A stretch of DNA of 29,085 nt from Firmicutes bacterium CAG:341 (GTDB lineage Bacteria; Bacillota; Clostridia; Oscillospirales; Acutalibacteraceae): positions 1 through 29,085 of the forward strand of contig FR895324.1 of NCBI GenBank assembly GCA_000434995.1, written 5' to 3'. A program made the position numbers and the translations under genes. Position 1 is the first letter of the stretch, and every line of letters begins with the position of its first letter. Below the pieces are notes generated by a model, which did no database searches, had not been told where the DNA came from, and saw only the letters and a list, made by a program, of their open reading frames with translations. Shown here piece by piece: positions 7,013 to 13,922 of this stretch.

Positions 7013-8560
7013 TTATATAGCATCTATATTTATTATATCCTTTTTCCAAGTTGCAACAGGGTGATTGCAATTAAAGTTTTCAAGCTTTAAATTTTGGGTA
7101 TGCCTGCTCCAAAGTGCATATGACGGAAGATTTCTAAACCGCCAGCCTTCAGGATATGTTTTAGCATATTCAGGGATAAATCTGCGCTTATCCACAGTTT
7201 CTTCACAAGCATAATAATCAAGGAAAATATTTTTAAGCGTTACATTTTTAACTCTTTTGGTTATGCAAAACTGCTTATATCCGGCAATGATAACCGGAAG
7301 TTCAACTCTCGTTGCAGTAATATTGGAAATATTTATATCCCTTACTTCACTGAGCATATTGAACCTAAACACATTTGAATCCGCACCGCCTTTACCTTTT
7401 TTGCCGAATTCAATCGCATTTGCGCTTTGGCTGTTAACTTCGGCCGCCCTGTTTCTGTTTGCAAGGCGGATAAATATAGGGCAGGTGCAACGATCCATAG
7501 TGATATTATCAATATTTACATTGCTAAGCACAGTTCCGTCACACGCTTCGAGCGAAATGCCCGACACGCTGCCCGGATATAAATCAGTCATAAATAATTT
7601 GCAATCATTTATATAAATATCGGATATATCATATGTAGTTTCCGTGCCGACTTTTATTGCATTTGTTCTGCTGATGATTTCACAATCGGAAATTTTAATA
7701 TTCTTCATAACACCGGTATTACCGAGCCAGCTTGCATTTTTAATTACTATGCCGTCATCCGCTGTTGAAATAAAGCAATGCGAAATATTAACATTACTCG
7801 TTCCTGCTATGTCAATTCCGTCGGCATTGGCAACATTGCGGTTATTATTTATGATGAAATTCTTAATATCAACATTTTCACAATTTGAAATTTTAAAAGT
7901 CCAATATGCACTGTTTTCTATAATAAAATTATCCACCGAAATATTTTTGCAATTTTTAAAATATATAGGGCCTCCGTACTTGCTTGGGTGTGCAAAACGA
8001 AGCTGGCTTCTGTAATCTTTTCGCATTTCAATTACATCTATATATTTTGGCGGTGTTGTGTTATTTTCACTTGCCACAGGCTCAAAGCCGAAAAGATGGC
8101 CGTTACCTTTAATTTTTCCGCCGCCTTTAAGTGAAATATTTTCGCAGTTTTCGGCATACAAAATAGCTTTTTTGCTTTCGTATCCCTTACCTGTTTCATT
8201 AGCACAAAGGGATGAATTTTTGGTAATGAAAAGAGTAACATTAGATAAAAGATTTACGGTTGCGGTAACATAATCTCCCCCGTCAACAAGGACCACACCG
8301 CCGATTTGAGATGCTTTTTCAATAGCTTTATTGATAAAAGGTGCATTATTTGAATTTTGAACATCTGCACCGTATTCCCTAATATCAACCACATTTTTAC
8401 GGGGTTTACCCTGCTTTTTTATATAATTTTCTTCGGGATAATAGCTTGAAAAATCATATTTGCGAACCTCGGTATACGCGTCCCCTTCGGTTACTCTCAA
8501 ATCCTTGCCGAAAAAAAGTGTTTTAAGTTTATCAATATTGTTTCTCTTTTTCTTATACAT
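7013..8560 (-). CDS. Glycoside hydrolase family 28 (polygalacturonase-like), apparently cytosolic
   Basis: GH28-type right-handed beta-helix enzyme of 515 residues, expected to cleave galacturonosyl linkages of pectin-derived material. An N-terminal stretch of about 60 residues precedes the VVDIREYGA start of the helix domain. The catalytic Asp are seen as NADGID (Asp247) and TADDG (Asp268, Asp269). The usual Gly-His-Gly of classic endo-polygalacturonases is absent; NAIKVGTE occurs near residue 300 instead, as in other bacterial GH28 subgroups. There is no signal peptide, so it should act on oligomers taken up by the cell. No uronate transporter or other pectin gene is adjacent; it is a single-gene unit with its own promoter. 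GAGG precedes the ATG. Exact specificity (galacturonate, rhamnogalacturonate or xylogalacturonate) is open. Confidence 0.85.
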   Translation of the reverse strand: MYKKKRNNIDKLKTLFFGKDLRVTEGDAYTEVRKYDFSSYYPEENYIKKQGKPRKNVVDIREYGADVQNSNNAPFINKAIEKASQIGGVVLVDGGDYVTATVNLLSNVTLFITKNSSLCANETGKGYESKKAILYAENCENISLKGGGKIKGNGHLFGFEPVASENNTTPPKYIDVIEMRKDYRSQLRFAHPSKYGGPIYFKNCKNISVDNFIIENSAYWTFKISNCENVDIKNFIINNNRNVANADGIDIAGTSNVNISHCFISTADDGIVIKNASWLGNTGVMKNIKISDCEIISRTNAIKVGTETTYDISDIYINDCKLFMTDLYPGSVSGISLEACDGTVLSNVNIDNITMDRCTCPIFIRLANRNRAAEVNSQSANAIEFGKKGKGGADSNVFRFNMLSEVRDINISNITATRVELPVIIAGYKQFCITKRVKNVTLKNIFLDYYACEETVDKRRFIPEYAKTYPEGWRFRNLPSYALWSRHTQNLKLENFNCNHPVATWKKDIINIDAI

Positions 8561-8599
8561 AACCTAATCCTCTAAAATAAAAAACAATACACTTATTTA

Positions 8600-8628
8600 A
8601 TTATACCAAAAAAATAATTTAAAGTAAA
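8600..8628 (-). promoter_or_regulatory. Promoter of the GH28 gene
   Basis: On the minus strand TTTACT (8628-8623), 17 bases, then a perfect TATAAT (8605-8600). It lies 39 bases upstream of the ATG at 8560. Confidence 0.65.
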
Positions 8629-8654
8629 TACTACAATTTATTAACATTTAGGTG

Positions 8655-8660
8655 TATAAT
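8655..8660 (+). promoter_or_regulatory. -10 element of the hpf promoter
   Basis: A perfect TATAAT sits 76 bases before the hpf ATG. No good -35 hexamer is found 16-18 bases upstream (TACAAT at 17), so activity may depend on another factor or sigma subunit. Confidence 0.5.
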
Positions 8661-8668
8661 TAAGATAA

Positions 8669-8708
8669 GGGATAGGTTATTCTATTTTAGCAAACTTTAC
8701 CTATACCC
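8669..8708 (+). promoter_or_regulatory. Inverted repeat in the hpf mRNA leader
   Basis: GGGATAGGT (8669-8677) can pair with ACCTATACCC (8699-8708) in 9 bp with a single bulged A, around a 21-base loop. It would lie at the very 5' end of the hpf transcript and ends 13 bases before AGGAGG (8722-8727). The ACCT of the right arm could alternatively pair with the AGGT of the ribosome binding site. Function is inferred only. Confidence 0.4.
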
Positions 8709-8736
8709 CCAAGTTAAACACAGGAGGTAAACATTT

Positions 8737-9282
8737 ATGATTAACATTGCAGCAAGAGGATTTGAACTCAAGCAAGGAACAAAAGATGGAATTGAAAAGG
8801 AGCTTAAAAGAATTGAAAAAATGCTCCCTGATTCAGCAGAATTTGATGTAACACTTGCCAAGAAAAAAGATGGCTACAAGTGCGATATAACAGTAGTAAA
8901 TGTAGGCTCATTCATCAGAGGTGAGGCAAGAGCGGACAGAATTGAGCCGGTTGTTGATATGGCTGTTGACGACCTCAAGAGAAAACTGAGGAAATTAAAA
9001 ACATTTCTTGTTGATAAAAAGAGAAAAGGCGGAATTGATGAAATTGCAAAGGCTGTTGCCCCGCTTGATGATATTACAATGCATGATTTTGACCAATTTG
9101 ATTCATCAAGTGTTGATATTAAGAGGAGGAAAACCATTTCTCCTAATATGATGAGTGATGACGAAGCAATAGTTCAAATGGAAATGCTCGGTCACAGCTT
9201 TTTCGTATATCTCGGACTTGACGGTGAAACTAAAATTATTTATAAAAGAGAAAAAGGCTATGGTCTTTTAATTTGTGAATAA
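8737..9282 (+). CDS. hpf: Ribosome hibernation-promoting factor, long form
   Basis: Long HPF of 181 residues. The N-terminal domain (about 1-100) has the RaiA/HPF fold that binds the decoding centre of the 30S subunit; the C-terminal domain (about 128-181, VKRRKTISPNMMSD-type start, ending in YGLLICE) is the dimerisation module that brings two 70S ribosomes together as inactive 100S particles. A charged linker joins them. The strong AGGAGG site is nine bases upstream of the ATG. The gene stands alone between divergent GH28 and the XRE regulator. HPF is normally induced on entry to stationary phase or starvation; the leader here has a potential hairpin that could contribute. Confidence 0.95.
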   Translation: MINIAARGFELKQGTKDGIEKELKRIEKMLPDSAEFDVTLAKKKDGYKCDITVVNVGSFIRGEARADRIEPVVDMAVDDLKRKLRKLKTFLVDKKRKGGIDEIAKAVAPLDDITMHDFDQFDSSSVDIKRRKTISPNMMSDDEAIVQMEMLGHSFFVYLGLDGETKIIYKREKGYGLLICE

Positions 9283-9348
9283 ATTTAATTTGCCGCGCTT
9301 TTTCGGGCGTTGCAACCGTAAGTTTACATTTTGAAAACCGATAATATG

Positions 9349-9377
9349 TTGAAATGCAGGCACTTCTTTGGTATGAT
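9349..9377 (+). promoter_or_regulatory. Promoter of the XRE regulator gene
   Basis: TTGAAA (9349-9354), 17 bases, TATGAT (9372-9377), 34 bases before the ATG at 9412. Confidence 0.65.
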
Positions 9378-9410
9378 ATTTTCAGAGATAAACATACAAG
9401 GAGGTGCCTG
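9357..9410 (+). promoter_or_regulatory. Candidate operator: inverted repeat bracketing the -10 of the XRE gene
   Basis: CAGGCACTTCTTTG (9357-9370) is matched at 12 of 14 positions by the reverse complement of 9397-9410. The left half lies in the promoter spacer, upstream of the transcription start, so the repeat cannot act as an RNA hairpin; the right half overlaps the ribosome binding site. The placement suits an autoregulatory DNA-binding site for the encoded HTH protein. Confidence 0.4.
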
Positions 9411-9411
9411 T

Positions 9412-10593
9412 ATGAATTTTAGTGAAAATTTACGAGAACTCAGAAAAGCCAAGGATATTAAACAAGAAGTGCTTGCAGAGAATTTGAATGTTTCCCACCA
9501 AACTGTATCAAAATGGGAAAACGGTACAGCTATGCCGGATTTAAAAAAGCTGACTGCACTTGCCGAATATTTCGGCGTGACTATGGATGAGCTTTTAGGC
9601 TTAACCTCACCGGGCAGTGAGGGTGAAAACATAAGTGATTATGCGAAAGAATATATAAATGAGCTTATATCACTTGAAAACGAAGCAAACACAAGAAAAA
9701 TAAACGAACTAAATACAAAATGGAAAATCAGCGTGATAATTCTTGCTGTTGTTTTGGCAATTGCATTTTTCAATATCGGTAATTTAAGCACAAGATTAAC
9801 CGCCGCAGAAAACAATATGCAAAACATTGCAAACAATACACATTATAATAATGATGATTCAGATGACGATTTGGATTCCACATCATACAAAATTTTAAAC
9901 TATGTTGATTATAAGGTATTGGATATAGATAAAAGCAAACCTTGGCTAGCAACCATAAGCATAACATATTCACCTGAAAAGTATTCAAAAAATTTAAAAG
10001 TAACTTTTAATGCACCGCAGGAAGACGGAACAATAAAAGAAGTTGAACTTGAAAACAATAACGGTGACTTTACAGTTCAAACCACAGTTGATACAACATA
10101 TGACAAATATATAATTCAAACAAATGACGGTGAAACAATTGAAAAAGCCGATTTATCAATGGATTTTATTGATGATTATTTTAACAGTGACAGTATTTCA
10201 ATACCCGCTAATTATTCCGACGGATATATTACCGCCGAACTTGATGATTATATAAACTTCCGCATTGTATCAAAAGCGAAAGTAAAAAAAGGATATGTAA
10301 AAGCTTATTTTGATGATGAAAAGCCTTATTTTACAAAGGAATTCATAGTATATAACGATAAGCTTTATGTATCAAGCGTCAAAATAAAAACAAGCTTTGA
10401 TAAATTTTATAAGCATAATACATTTAATTTGGAATATGTCGCAGTTGATGAAAACGGTATAGAATACAGTACTATACAAAAATCGACATTTTCAATAAAC
10501 GGAAACAAAATTGATTTAGATAATTGTGACGAAATAAGCAAAAATCTCACATTTCCAAACGGAAAAACCATAACAAGTCCCACGGATGAATAG
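9412..10593 (+). CDS. Membrane-anchored XRE-family transcriptional regulator with extracytoplasmic domain
   Basis: Protein of 393 residues. Residues 1-62 are a Cro/CI-type helix-turn-helix (NLRELRKAKDIKQEVLA...VSHQTVSKWENG...DLKKLTALAEYFGVTMDELLG). A single hydrophobic span at about 104-123 is followed by some 270 residues predicted outside, rich in Asp, Asn, Thr and beta-prone sequence. Two stretches there look alike, each ending in a Tyr/Phe-Asp-Lys-Tyr/Phe block (near 225 and 330), suggesting two related beta modules. I start at ATG 9412, directly after AAGGAGG, rather than at 9331, which lies upstream of the promoter. It may sense an external signal and act on DNA directly. No target gene is obvious; the neighbours have their own promoters. 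The outer domain is not one I can name. Confidence 0.85.
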   Translation: MNFSENLRELRKAKDIKQEVLAENLNVSHQTVSKWENGTAMPDLKKLTALAEYFGVTMDELLGLTSPGSEGENISDYAKEYINELISLENEANTRKINELNTKWKISVIILAVVLAIAFFNIGNLSTRLTAAENNMQNIANNTHYNNDDSDDDLDSTSYKILNYVDYKVLDIDKSKPWLATISITYSPEKYSKNLKVTFNAPQEDGTIKEVELENNNGDFTVQTTVDTTYDKYIIQTNDGETIEKADLSMDFIDDYFNSDSISIPANYSDGYITAELDDYINFRIVSKAKVKKGYVKAYFDDEKPYFTKEFIVYNDKLYVSSVKIKTSFDKFYKHNTFNLEYVAVDENGIEYSTIQKSTFSINGNKIDLDNCDEISKNLTFPNGKTITSPTDE

Positions 10594-10599
10594 TGCTTA

Positions 10600-10628
10600 T
10601 TGAACAAAATTTCATATTGTGATATAAT
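10600..10628 (+). promoter_or_regulatory. Promoter of the flavodiiron gene
   Basis: TTGAAC (10600-10605), 17 bases, TATAAT (10623-10628), with an extended -10 TGA directly upstream. The ATG at 10660 follows 31 bases later after AAGGAGAG. Confidence 0.75.
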
Positions 10629-10659
10629 CTTATTAAACGAAGCTTAAGGAGAGAGATAT

Positions 10660-11808
10660 ATGGCAATAAGTGAAAGCATTAAATACATCGGTGCAAGCAC
10701 GCACGACCTTGATTTATTTGAAGGGCAATATACGGTTCCAAACGGAATGGCATACAATTCATATTTAATTGACGATAAAAAAATTGCAATTATGGATACC
10801 GTTGATAAAATTGTAACATCAAAATGGCTTGATAATTTAAAAAATGCACTTGACGGAAAAGAACCTACATATCTTATTATCCAGCATCTTGAACCTGATC
10901 ATTCGGCAAATGTAAATACAGTTATTGAAATGTATCCGAATATAACACTTGTTTGCACAGCCAAAGCAAAAAGTATGCTTGGGCAATTCGGCATTAAATC
11001 AGAAAATGTTTTAACCGTCGGTGAGGGTGATGAGCTTTCACTCGGAAATCATACACTTAAATTCATTCTTGCACCTATGGTGCATTGGCCTGAAGTTATG
11101 TTGAGCTATGAAATAAGCGAAAAAGCTCTGTTTTCTGCCGATGCATTCGGCAAATTCGGTGCGCTTGATATTGATGAAAGCTGGAATTGCGAAGCAAGAA
11201 GATATTATTTTAACATAGTAGGCAAATACGGTCTTCCTGTTTCAAATCTGCTAAAAAAAGCAAGTACACTTGAAATAAATACCATTTACCCTCTTCACGG
11301 CCCTGTATTAACAGACACAATACCTGAAGTTTTGAATCTTTACAAAACTTGGGCAGCATATGAGCCTGAAGATGAGGGTGTATTTATAGCATACGCATCA
11401 ATGCACGGCAACACAGCCGAGGCGGCAAACAAGATGAAAGAAATACTTGAAGCCAAGGGTGCAGCCAAAGTTGCAATTGGCGACCTTTCAAGAGATGATA
11501 TGGCAAAATGTGTTGAAAACGCGTTCAGATACAGTACCCTTTTATGTATGGCGCCAAGCTATGACGGCGGCGTATTTTTACCAATGGCTGATTTTATTCA
11601 CCATTTAAAATCAAAGCTTTACCAAAACAGACGCGTTGCACTTGTTGAAAACGCGTCGTGGGCGCCAAGTGCGGTAAAAGCTATGAAAGCTGAATTTGAA
11701 CAGATGAAAAATATTGATTTAATTGAAAACACTGTCACAATTAAAACAACCGTTAAGGAAAGTGACATAGAGGCTTTATCAAATTTGGCAGACGAAATAC
11801 TTAAATAA
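10660..11808 (+). CDS. FprA-type flavodiiron protein (oxygen/NO reductase)
   Basis: A-type flavoprotein of 382 residues. The N-terminal beta-lactamase-like domain carries the di-iron site HLEPDH (His76, Glu78, Asp80, His81), MVHWPEVM, SADAFG and PLHGPV; the flavodoxin-like domain (about 245-382) begins FIAYASMHGNTAEAA. Such proteins reduce O2 to water or NO to N2O in the cytosol using electrons from rubredoxin or F420-type donors, protecting anaerobes. There is no fused rubredoxin or flavin reductase domain, so electrons must come from a separate carrier, not found nearby. It is monocistronic, with a strong promoter before it and a hairpin after it. O2 versus NO preference cannot be told from sequence. 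Confidence 0.93.
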   Translation: MAISESIKYIGASTHDLDLFEGQYTVPNGMAYNSYLIDDKKIAIMDTVDKIVTSKWLDNLKNALDGKEPTYLIIQHLEPDHSANVNTVIEMYPNITLVCTAKAKSMLGQFGIKSENVLTVGEGDELSLGNHTLKFILAPMVHWPEVMLSYEISEKALFSADAFGKFGALDIDESWNCEARRYYFNIVGKYGLPVSNLLKKASTLEINTIYPLHGPVLTDTIPEVLNLYKTWAAYEPEDEGVFIAYASMHGNTAEAANKMKEILEAKGAAKVAIGDLSRDDMAKCVENAFRYSTLLCMAPSYDGGVFLPMADFIHHLKSKLYQNRRVALVENASWAPSAVKAMKAEFEQMKNIDLIENTVTIKTTVKESDIEALSNLADEILK

Positions 11809-11812
11809 AGTT

Positions 11813-11849
11813 AAATGGCGATGAGCTCTACATTCTCATCGCCATTTTT
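11813..11849. terminator. Bidirectional terminator between fprA-type and UDG genes
   Basis: A perfect 13-bp stem (11813-11825 with 11835-11847; core GGCGATGAG) with a 9-base loop and T-run to 11849. It begins just after the flavodiiron stop and ends just before the UDG stop on the other strand. Confidence 0.9.
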
Positions 11850-11854
11850 AATTA

Positions 11855-12418
11855 TTAAATTTCTATGCCGAGTTCTTCAATTTTATCTCTTAAAGCAAGC
11901 CAATCGGCAAAAGCAAATTCCTTATTGTTAGGATTTCTCAAAATTGCTGCCGGATGGTATGTACCCATAAAAAGAGTGCCGTTTTTATCTATAAACTGAC
12001 CGTGCTGCTGTGTCACCTTAAAGTTTTTATCAATAAGCTTTTGCGCAGAAATTCTGCCGACGCACACTACGATTTTAGGCTTGATAATTTTAAACTGCTC
12101 CCTAAGCCAATTTATGCACATATCCTGCTCTTCGGGTTTTGGGTCACGGTTTTTAGGAGGGCGGCATTTAACCATATTTGCAATATATACATTTTTATCA
12201 CGCGACAGGTCAACGCTTGCAAGGAATTTATCGAGCAGCTGACCGCTTCTGCCAACAAAAGGTTGCCCCTGCAAATCCTCGTTTTCACCCGGGCCCTCAC
12301 CTATAAGCATAATATCGGCATCCTTTTTGCCGATACCGAATACAAGATTTGTTCTGCCTTCGCACAAATCGCATTTTGTGCAATTTTTACATTTTATTTC
12401 AAGTTCATCTAATGTCAT
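11855..12418 (-). CDS. Family 4 uracil-DNA glycosylase (iron-sulphur type)
   Basis: UDG of 187 residues that removes uracil from DNA, starting base excision repair after cytosine deamination. Motif A GEGPGENED (residues 40-48) and motif B HPAAILR near 155 identify family 4. Cysteines at 10, 13, 16 and 19 plus Cys in MVKCRPPKNRDP and QDMC supply the four ligands of a 4Fe-4S cluster (two of the N-terminal four are extra). The ATG at 12418 is the first Met and begins the conserved MTLDELE region; GGTGA is a modest ribosome binding site. Monocistronic, divergent from pduL, and sharing a terminator with the flavodiiron gene. The Fe-S cluster fits an anaerobic host. Confidence 0.93.
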   Translation of the reverse strand: MTLDELEIKCKNCTKCDLCEGRTNLVFGIGKKDADIMLIGEGPGENEDLQGQPFVGRSGQLLDKFLASVDLSRDKNVYIANMVKCRPPKNRDPKPEEQDMCINWLREQFKIIKPKIVVCVGRISAQKLIDKNFKVTQQHGQFIDKNGTLFMGTYHPAAILRNPNNKEFAFADWLALRDKIEELGIEI

Positions 12419-12435
12419 TTTTCATCACCAAAGGT

Positions 12436-12464
12436 ATTATATCAAATTTATGGTTGAAATACAA
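12436..12464 (-). promoter_or_regulatory. Promoter of the UDG gene
   Basis: On the minus strand TTGTAT (12464-12459), 17 bases, TATAAT (12441-12436), 17 bases before the ATG. Its -35 shares base 12459 with the -35 of the divergent pduL promoter. Confidence 0.6.
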
Positions 12465-12482
12465 TCAAAATAGGTATAAAAT
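12454..12482 (+). promoter_or_regulatory. Promoter of pduL
   Basis: TTGAAA (12454-12459), 17 bases, TAAAAT (12477-12482). The leader to the ATG at 12537 contains two copies of TGCATAT (12498 and 12509 region) and ends in AAGGAG. Confidence 0.5.
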
Positions 12483-12536
12483 ATAAGAGATTAAAATGCA
12501 TATTTATGTGCATATATAATTTAAGGAGATTTACAT

Positions 12537-13115
12537 ATGGAAAACAAAGTTTTAGTTGAAATTTCAGCAAGACATGTTCATCTTTCAAAGGAAGATTTGG
12601 AAACACTTTTCGGCAAGGGATATGAACTTACAGTTAAAAAGGAGCTTTCACAACCGGGCCAATTTGCTTCAAACGAAAGAGTAAGAGTAATCGGTTCAAA
12701 AAGCGAATTTCCTGCTGTATCAATCCTCGGCCCGTGCAGAAAAGAAACACAGGTTGAACTTTCACTTACCGACGCACGCTCAATCGGTGTTAACGCACCT
12801 GTAAGAGAAAGCGGTGACCTTGAGGGAACAGGAAGCTGCAAGCTTGTAGGCCCGGCAGGTGAAATTGAAATTACAAAGGGTGTAATTGCTGCTAAAAGAC
12901 ACATTCACGCTACAACAGCAGACGCTGAAAAAATGGGACTTACAAACGGTGAAATCGTTTCAGTTGCCATTCCTACATCAAACGGAAGAAATCTTACTTT
13001 CGGTGATGTTGTAGTAAGAGTTTCAGATTCATATGCACTTGCAATGCATATTGACACCGATGAAGCAAATGCTGCCGGTATGGCGCCAAACACAATCGGT
13101 ACTGTTATTAAATAA
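12537..13115 (+). CDS. pduL: Phosphate acyltransferase, PduL type
   Basis: PduL-family phosphotransacylase of 192 residues that interconverts acyl-CoA and acyl-phosphate (acetyl or propionyl). Zinc-binding histidines are visible in RHVHLS (His13, His15) and RHIHA (His122, His124), with a further His in AMHIDTDEAN near the C-terminus. It begins directly at the catalytic fold with no N-terminal encapsulation peptide, and no shell or other microcompartment genes are near. It therefore probably serves as a cytosolic phosphotransacetylase in fermentation, paired with an acetate kinase encoded elsewhere. AAGGAG precedes the ATG and a hairpin follows the stop, so it is essentially a single-gene unit. 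Confidence 0.92.
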   Translation: MENKVLVEISARHVHLSKEDLETLFGKGYELTVKKELSQPGQFASNERVRVIGSKSEFPAVSILGPCRKETQVELSLTDARSIGVNAPVRESGDLEGTGSCKLVGPAGEIEITKGVIAAKRHIHATTADAEKMGLTNGEIVSVAIPTSNGRNLTFGDVVVRVSDSYALAMHIDTDEANAAGMAPNTIGTVIK

Positions 13116-13131
13116 TTGCATTTTTTTCAAC

Positions 13132-13165
13132 CAGCGGTAGGTGATGTGCCTATCGCTGATTTTTT
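13132..13165 (+). terminator. Terminator after pduL
   Basis: CAGCGGTAGG (13132-13141) pairs with CCTATCGCTG (13149-13158) in 10 bp with one G-U, 7-base loop, followed by ATTTTTTA. It lies before the chosen start of the DUF421 gene. Confidence 0.8.
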
Positions 13166-13211
13166 ATATATAAAATTAAAAATACTGTGCAAAATAATAA
13201 CGGTGATTTTA

Positions 13212-13883
13212 ATGGAATTTGCTAAAATTATTATTTTATCTGTTACAGCAATGGTAGTTTTATTTTTGCTTACCAAACTTATGGGTTACAGGCAAATAAA
13301 TGAAATGAGCTTTTTTGATTATGTTATAGGAATTACAATAGGTTCAATAGCTGCCGAAATGTCGACTAATCTTGAACTTGAATGGTGGAAAGGCATTACT
13401 GCAATGGCGGTTTGGGCAATTATAGGCTTACTGCTGTCTGTAATTACACAAAAAAGCATAAAGGCAAGAAGATTTATTTCAGGCGAACCTATCATAATTA
13501 TGCAAAAAGGAAAAGTAATAAAGAAAAATTTAAAAAAAGCAAAGCTTGATATTGATGATTTGATTGCAAGCGCAAGGGTAAGCGGTTATTTCAACCTGAC
13601 GGATATTGACAGTGCAATTATGGAAATTACGGGAAGTATCAGCTTCATGCCGACACCGCAAAAAAGGCCTCTCAACCCAAAAGATTTTAATTTTGCACCT
13701 ATAAGAGAGGGACTTTCATACGATGTTATTTGTGACGGAAAATTTGTTGAAAAAGAAATTGAAAAATGCCCTGTTGATAAAAACGAAATCAAAAAAATAC
13801 TTGCAAACAGAGAAACTAAAATGGCAGACATTGCACTTGGCAGCATTGATGAAAATAAACAGTTGACAATTACAACTTATTAA
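13212..13883 (+). CDS. DUF421 (YetF-like) membrane protein
   Basis: Protein of 223 residues in the DUF421/YetF family. The first 85 residues hold about three hydrophobic helices and the family segment GYRQINEMSFFDYVIGITIGSIAAEM; the cytosolic remainder has the typical GEPIIIMQKGKVI and the DIDDLIASARVSG and PLNPKDF blocks. I place the start at ATG 13212 because family members begin with the first helix; an in-frame ATG at 13116 would put the terminator hairpin inside the coding region. The ribosome binding site is weak (GGTGAT) and no clear promoter is visible, so it may depend on readthrough. The biochemical role of DUF421 proteins is not established; in spore formers related proteins matter for spore or membrane properties. 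Confidence 0.85.
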   Translation: MEFAKIIILSVTAMVVLFLLTKLMGYRQINEMSFFDYVIGITIGSIAAEMSTNLELEWWKGITAMAVWAIIGLLLSVITQKSIKARRFISGEPIIIMQKGKVIKKNLKKAKLDIDDLIASARVSGYFNLTDIDSAIMEITGSISFMPTPQKRPLNPKDFNFAPIREGLSYDVICDGKFVEKEIEKCPVDKNEIKKILANRETKMADIALGSIDENKQLTITTY

Positions 13884-13891
13884 ACTATATT
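13863..13891 (+). promoter_or_regulatory. Promoter of the metal P-type ATPase gene
   Basis: TTGACA (13863-13868), 17 bases, TATATT (13886-13891). The -35 lies inside the last codons of the DUF421 gene. The ATG at 13923 follows after GAGGTG. An AT-rich imperfect palindrome around TATATTAGTGTATATT overlaps the -10 and could be a repressor site, but I cannot assign one. Confidence 0.65.
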
Positions 13892-13922
13892 AGTGTATAT
13901 TATAAAATAACGAGGTGTAAAT

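Noticed and set aside
9283..9340. Terminator after hpf around GCCGCGC and GGGCGTTGC
   Set aside because: The arms do not pair well and no T-run follows.
9331..9411. Twenty-seven-residue extension of the XRE regulator
   Set aside because: The ATG at 9331 lies upstream of the promoter, whereas ATG 9412 has AAGGAGG and starts the canonical HTH.
10660..11808. Flavodiiron protein with fused rubredoxin
   Set aside because: The protein ends with the flavodoxin domain; no CxxC pairs follow.
13116..13211. Thirty-two-residue extension of the DUF421 protein from ATG 13116
   Set aside because: It begins immediately after the pduL stop and would place the terminator hairpin in coding sequence; the first membrane helix starts at the later ATG.
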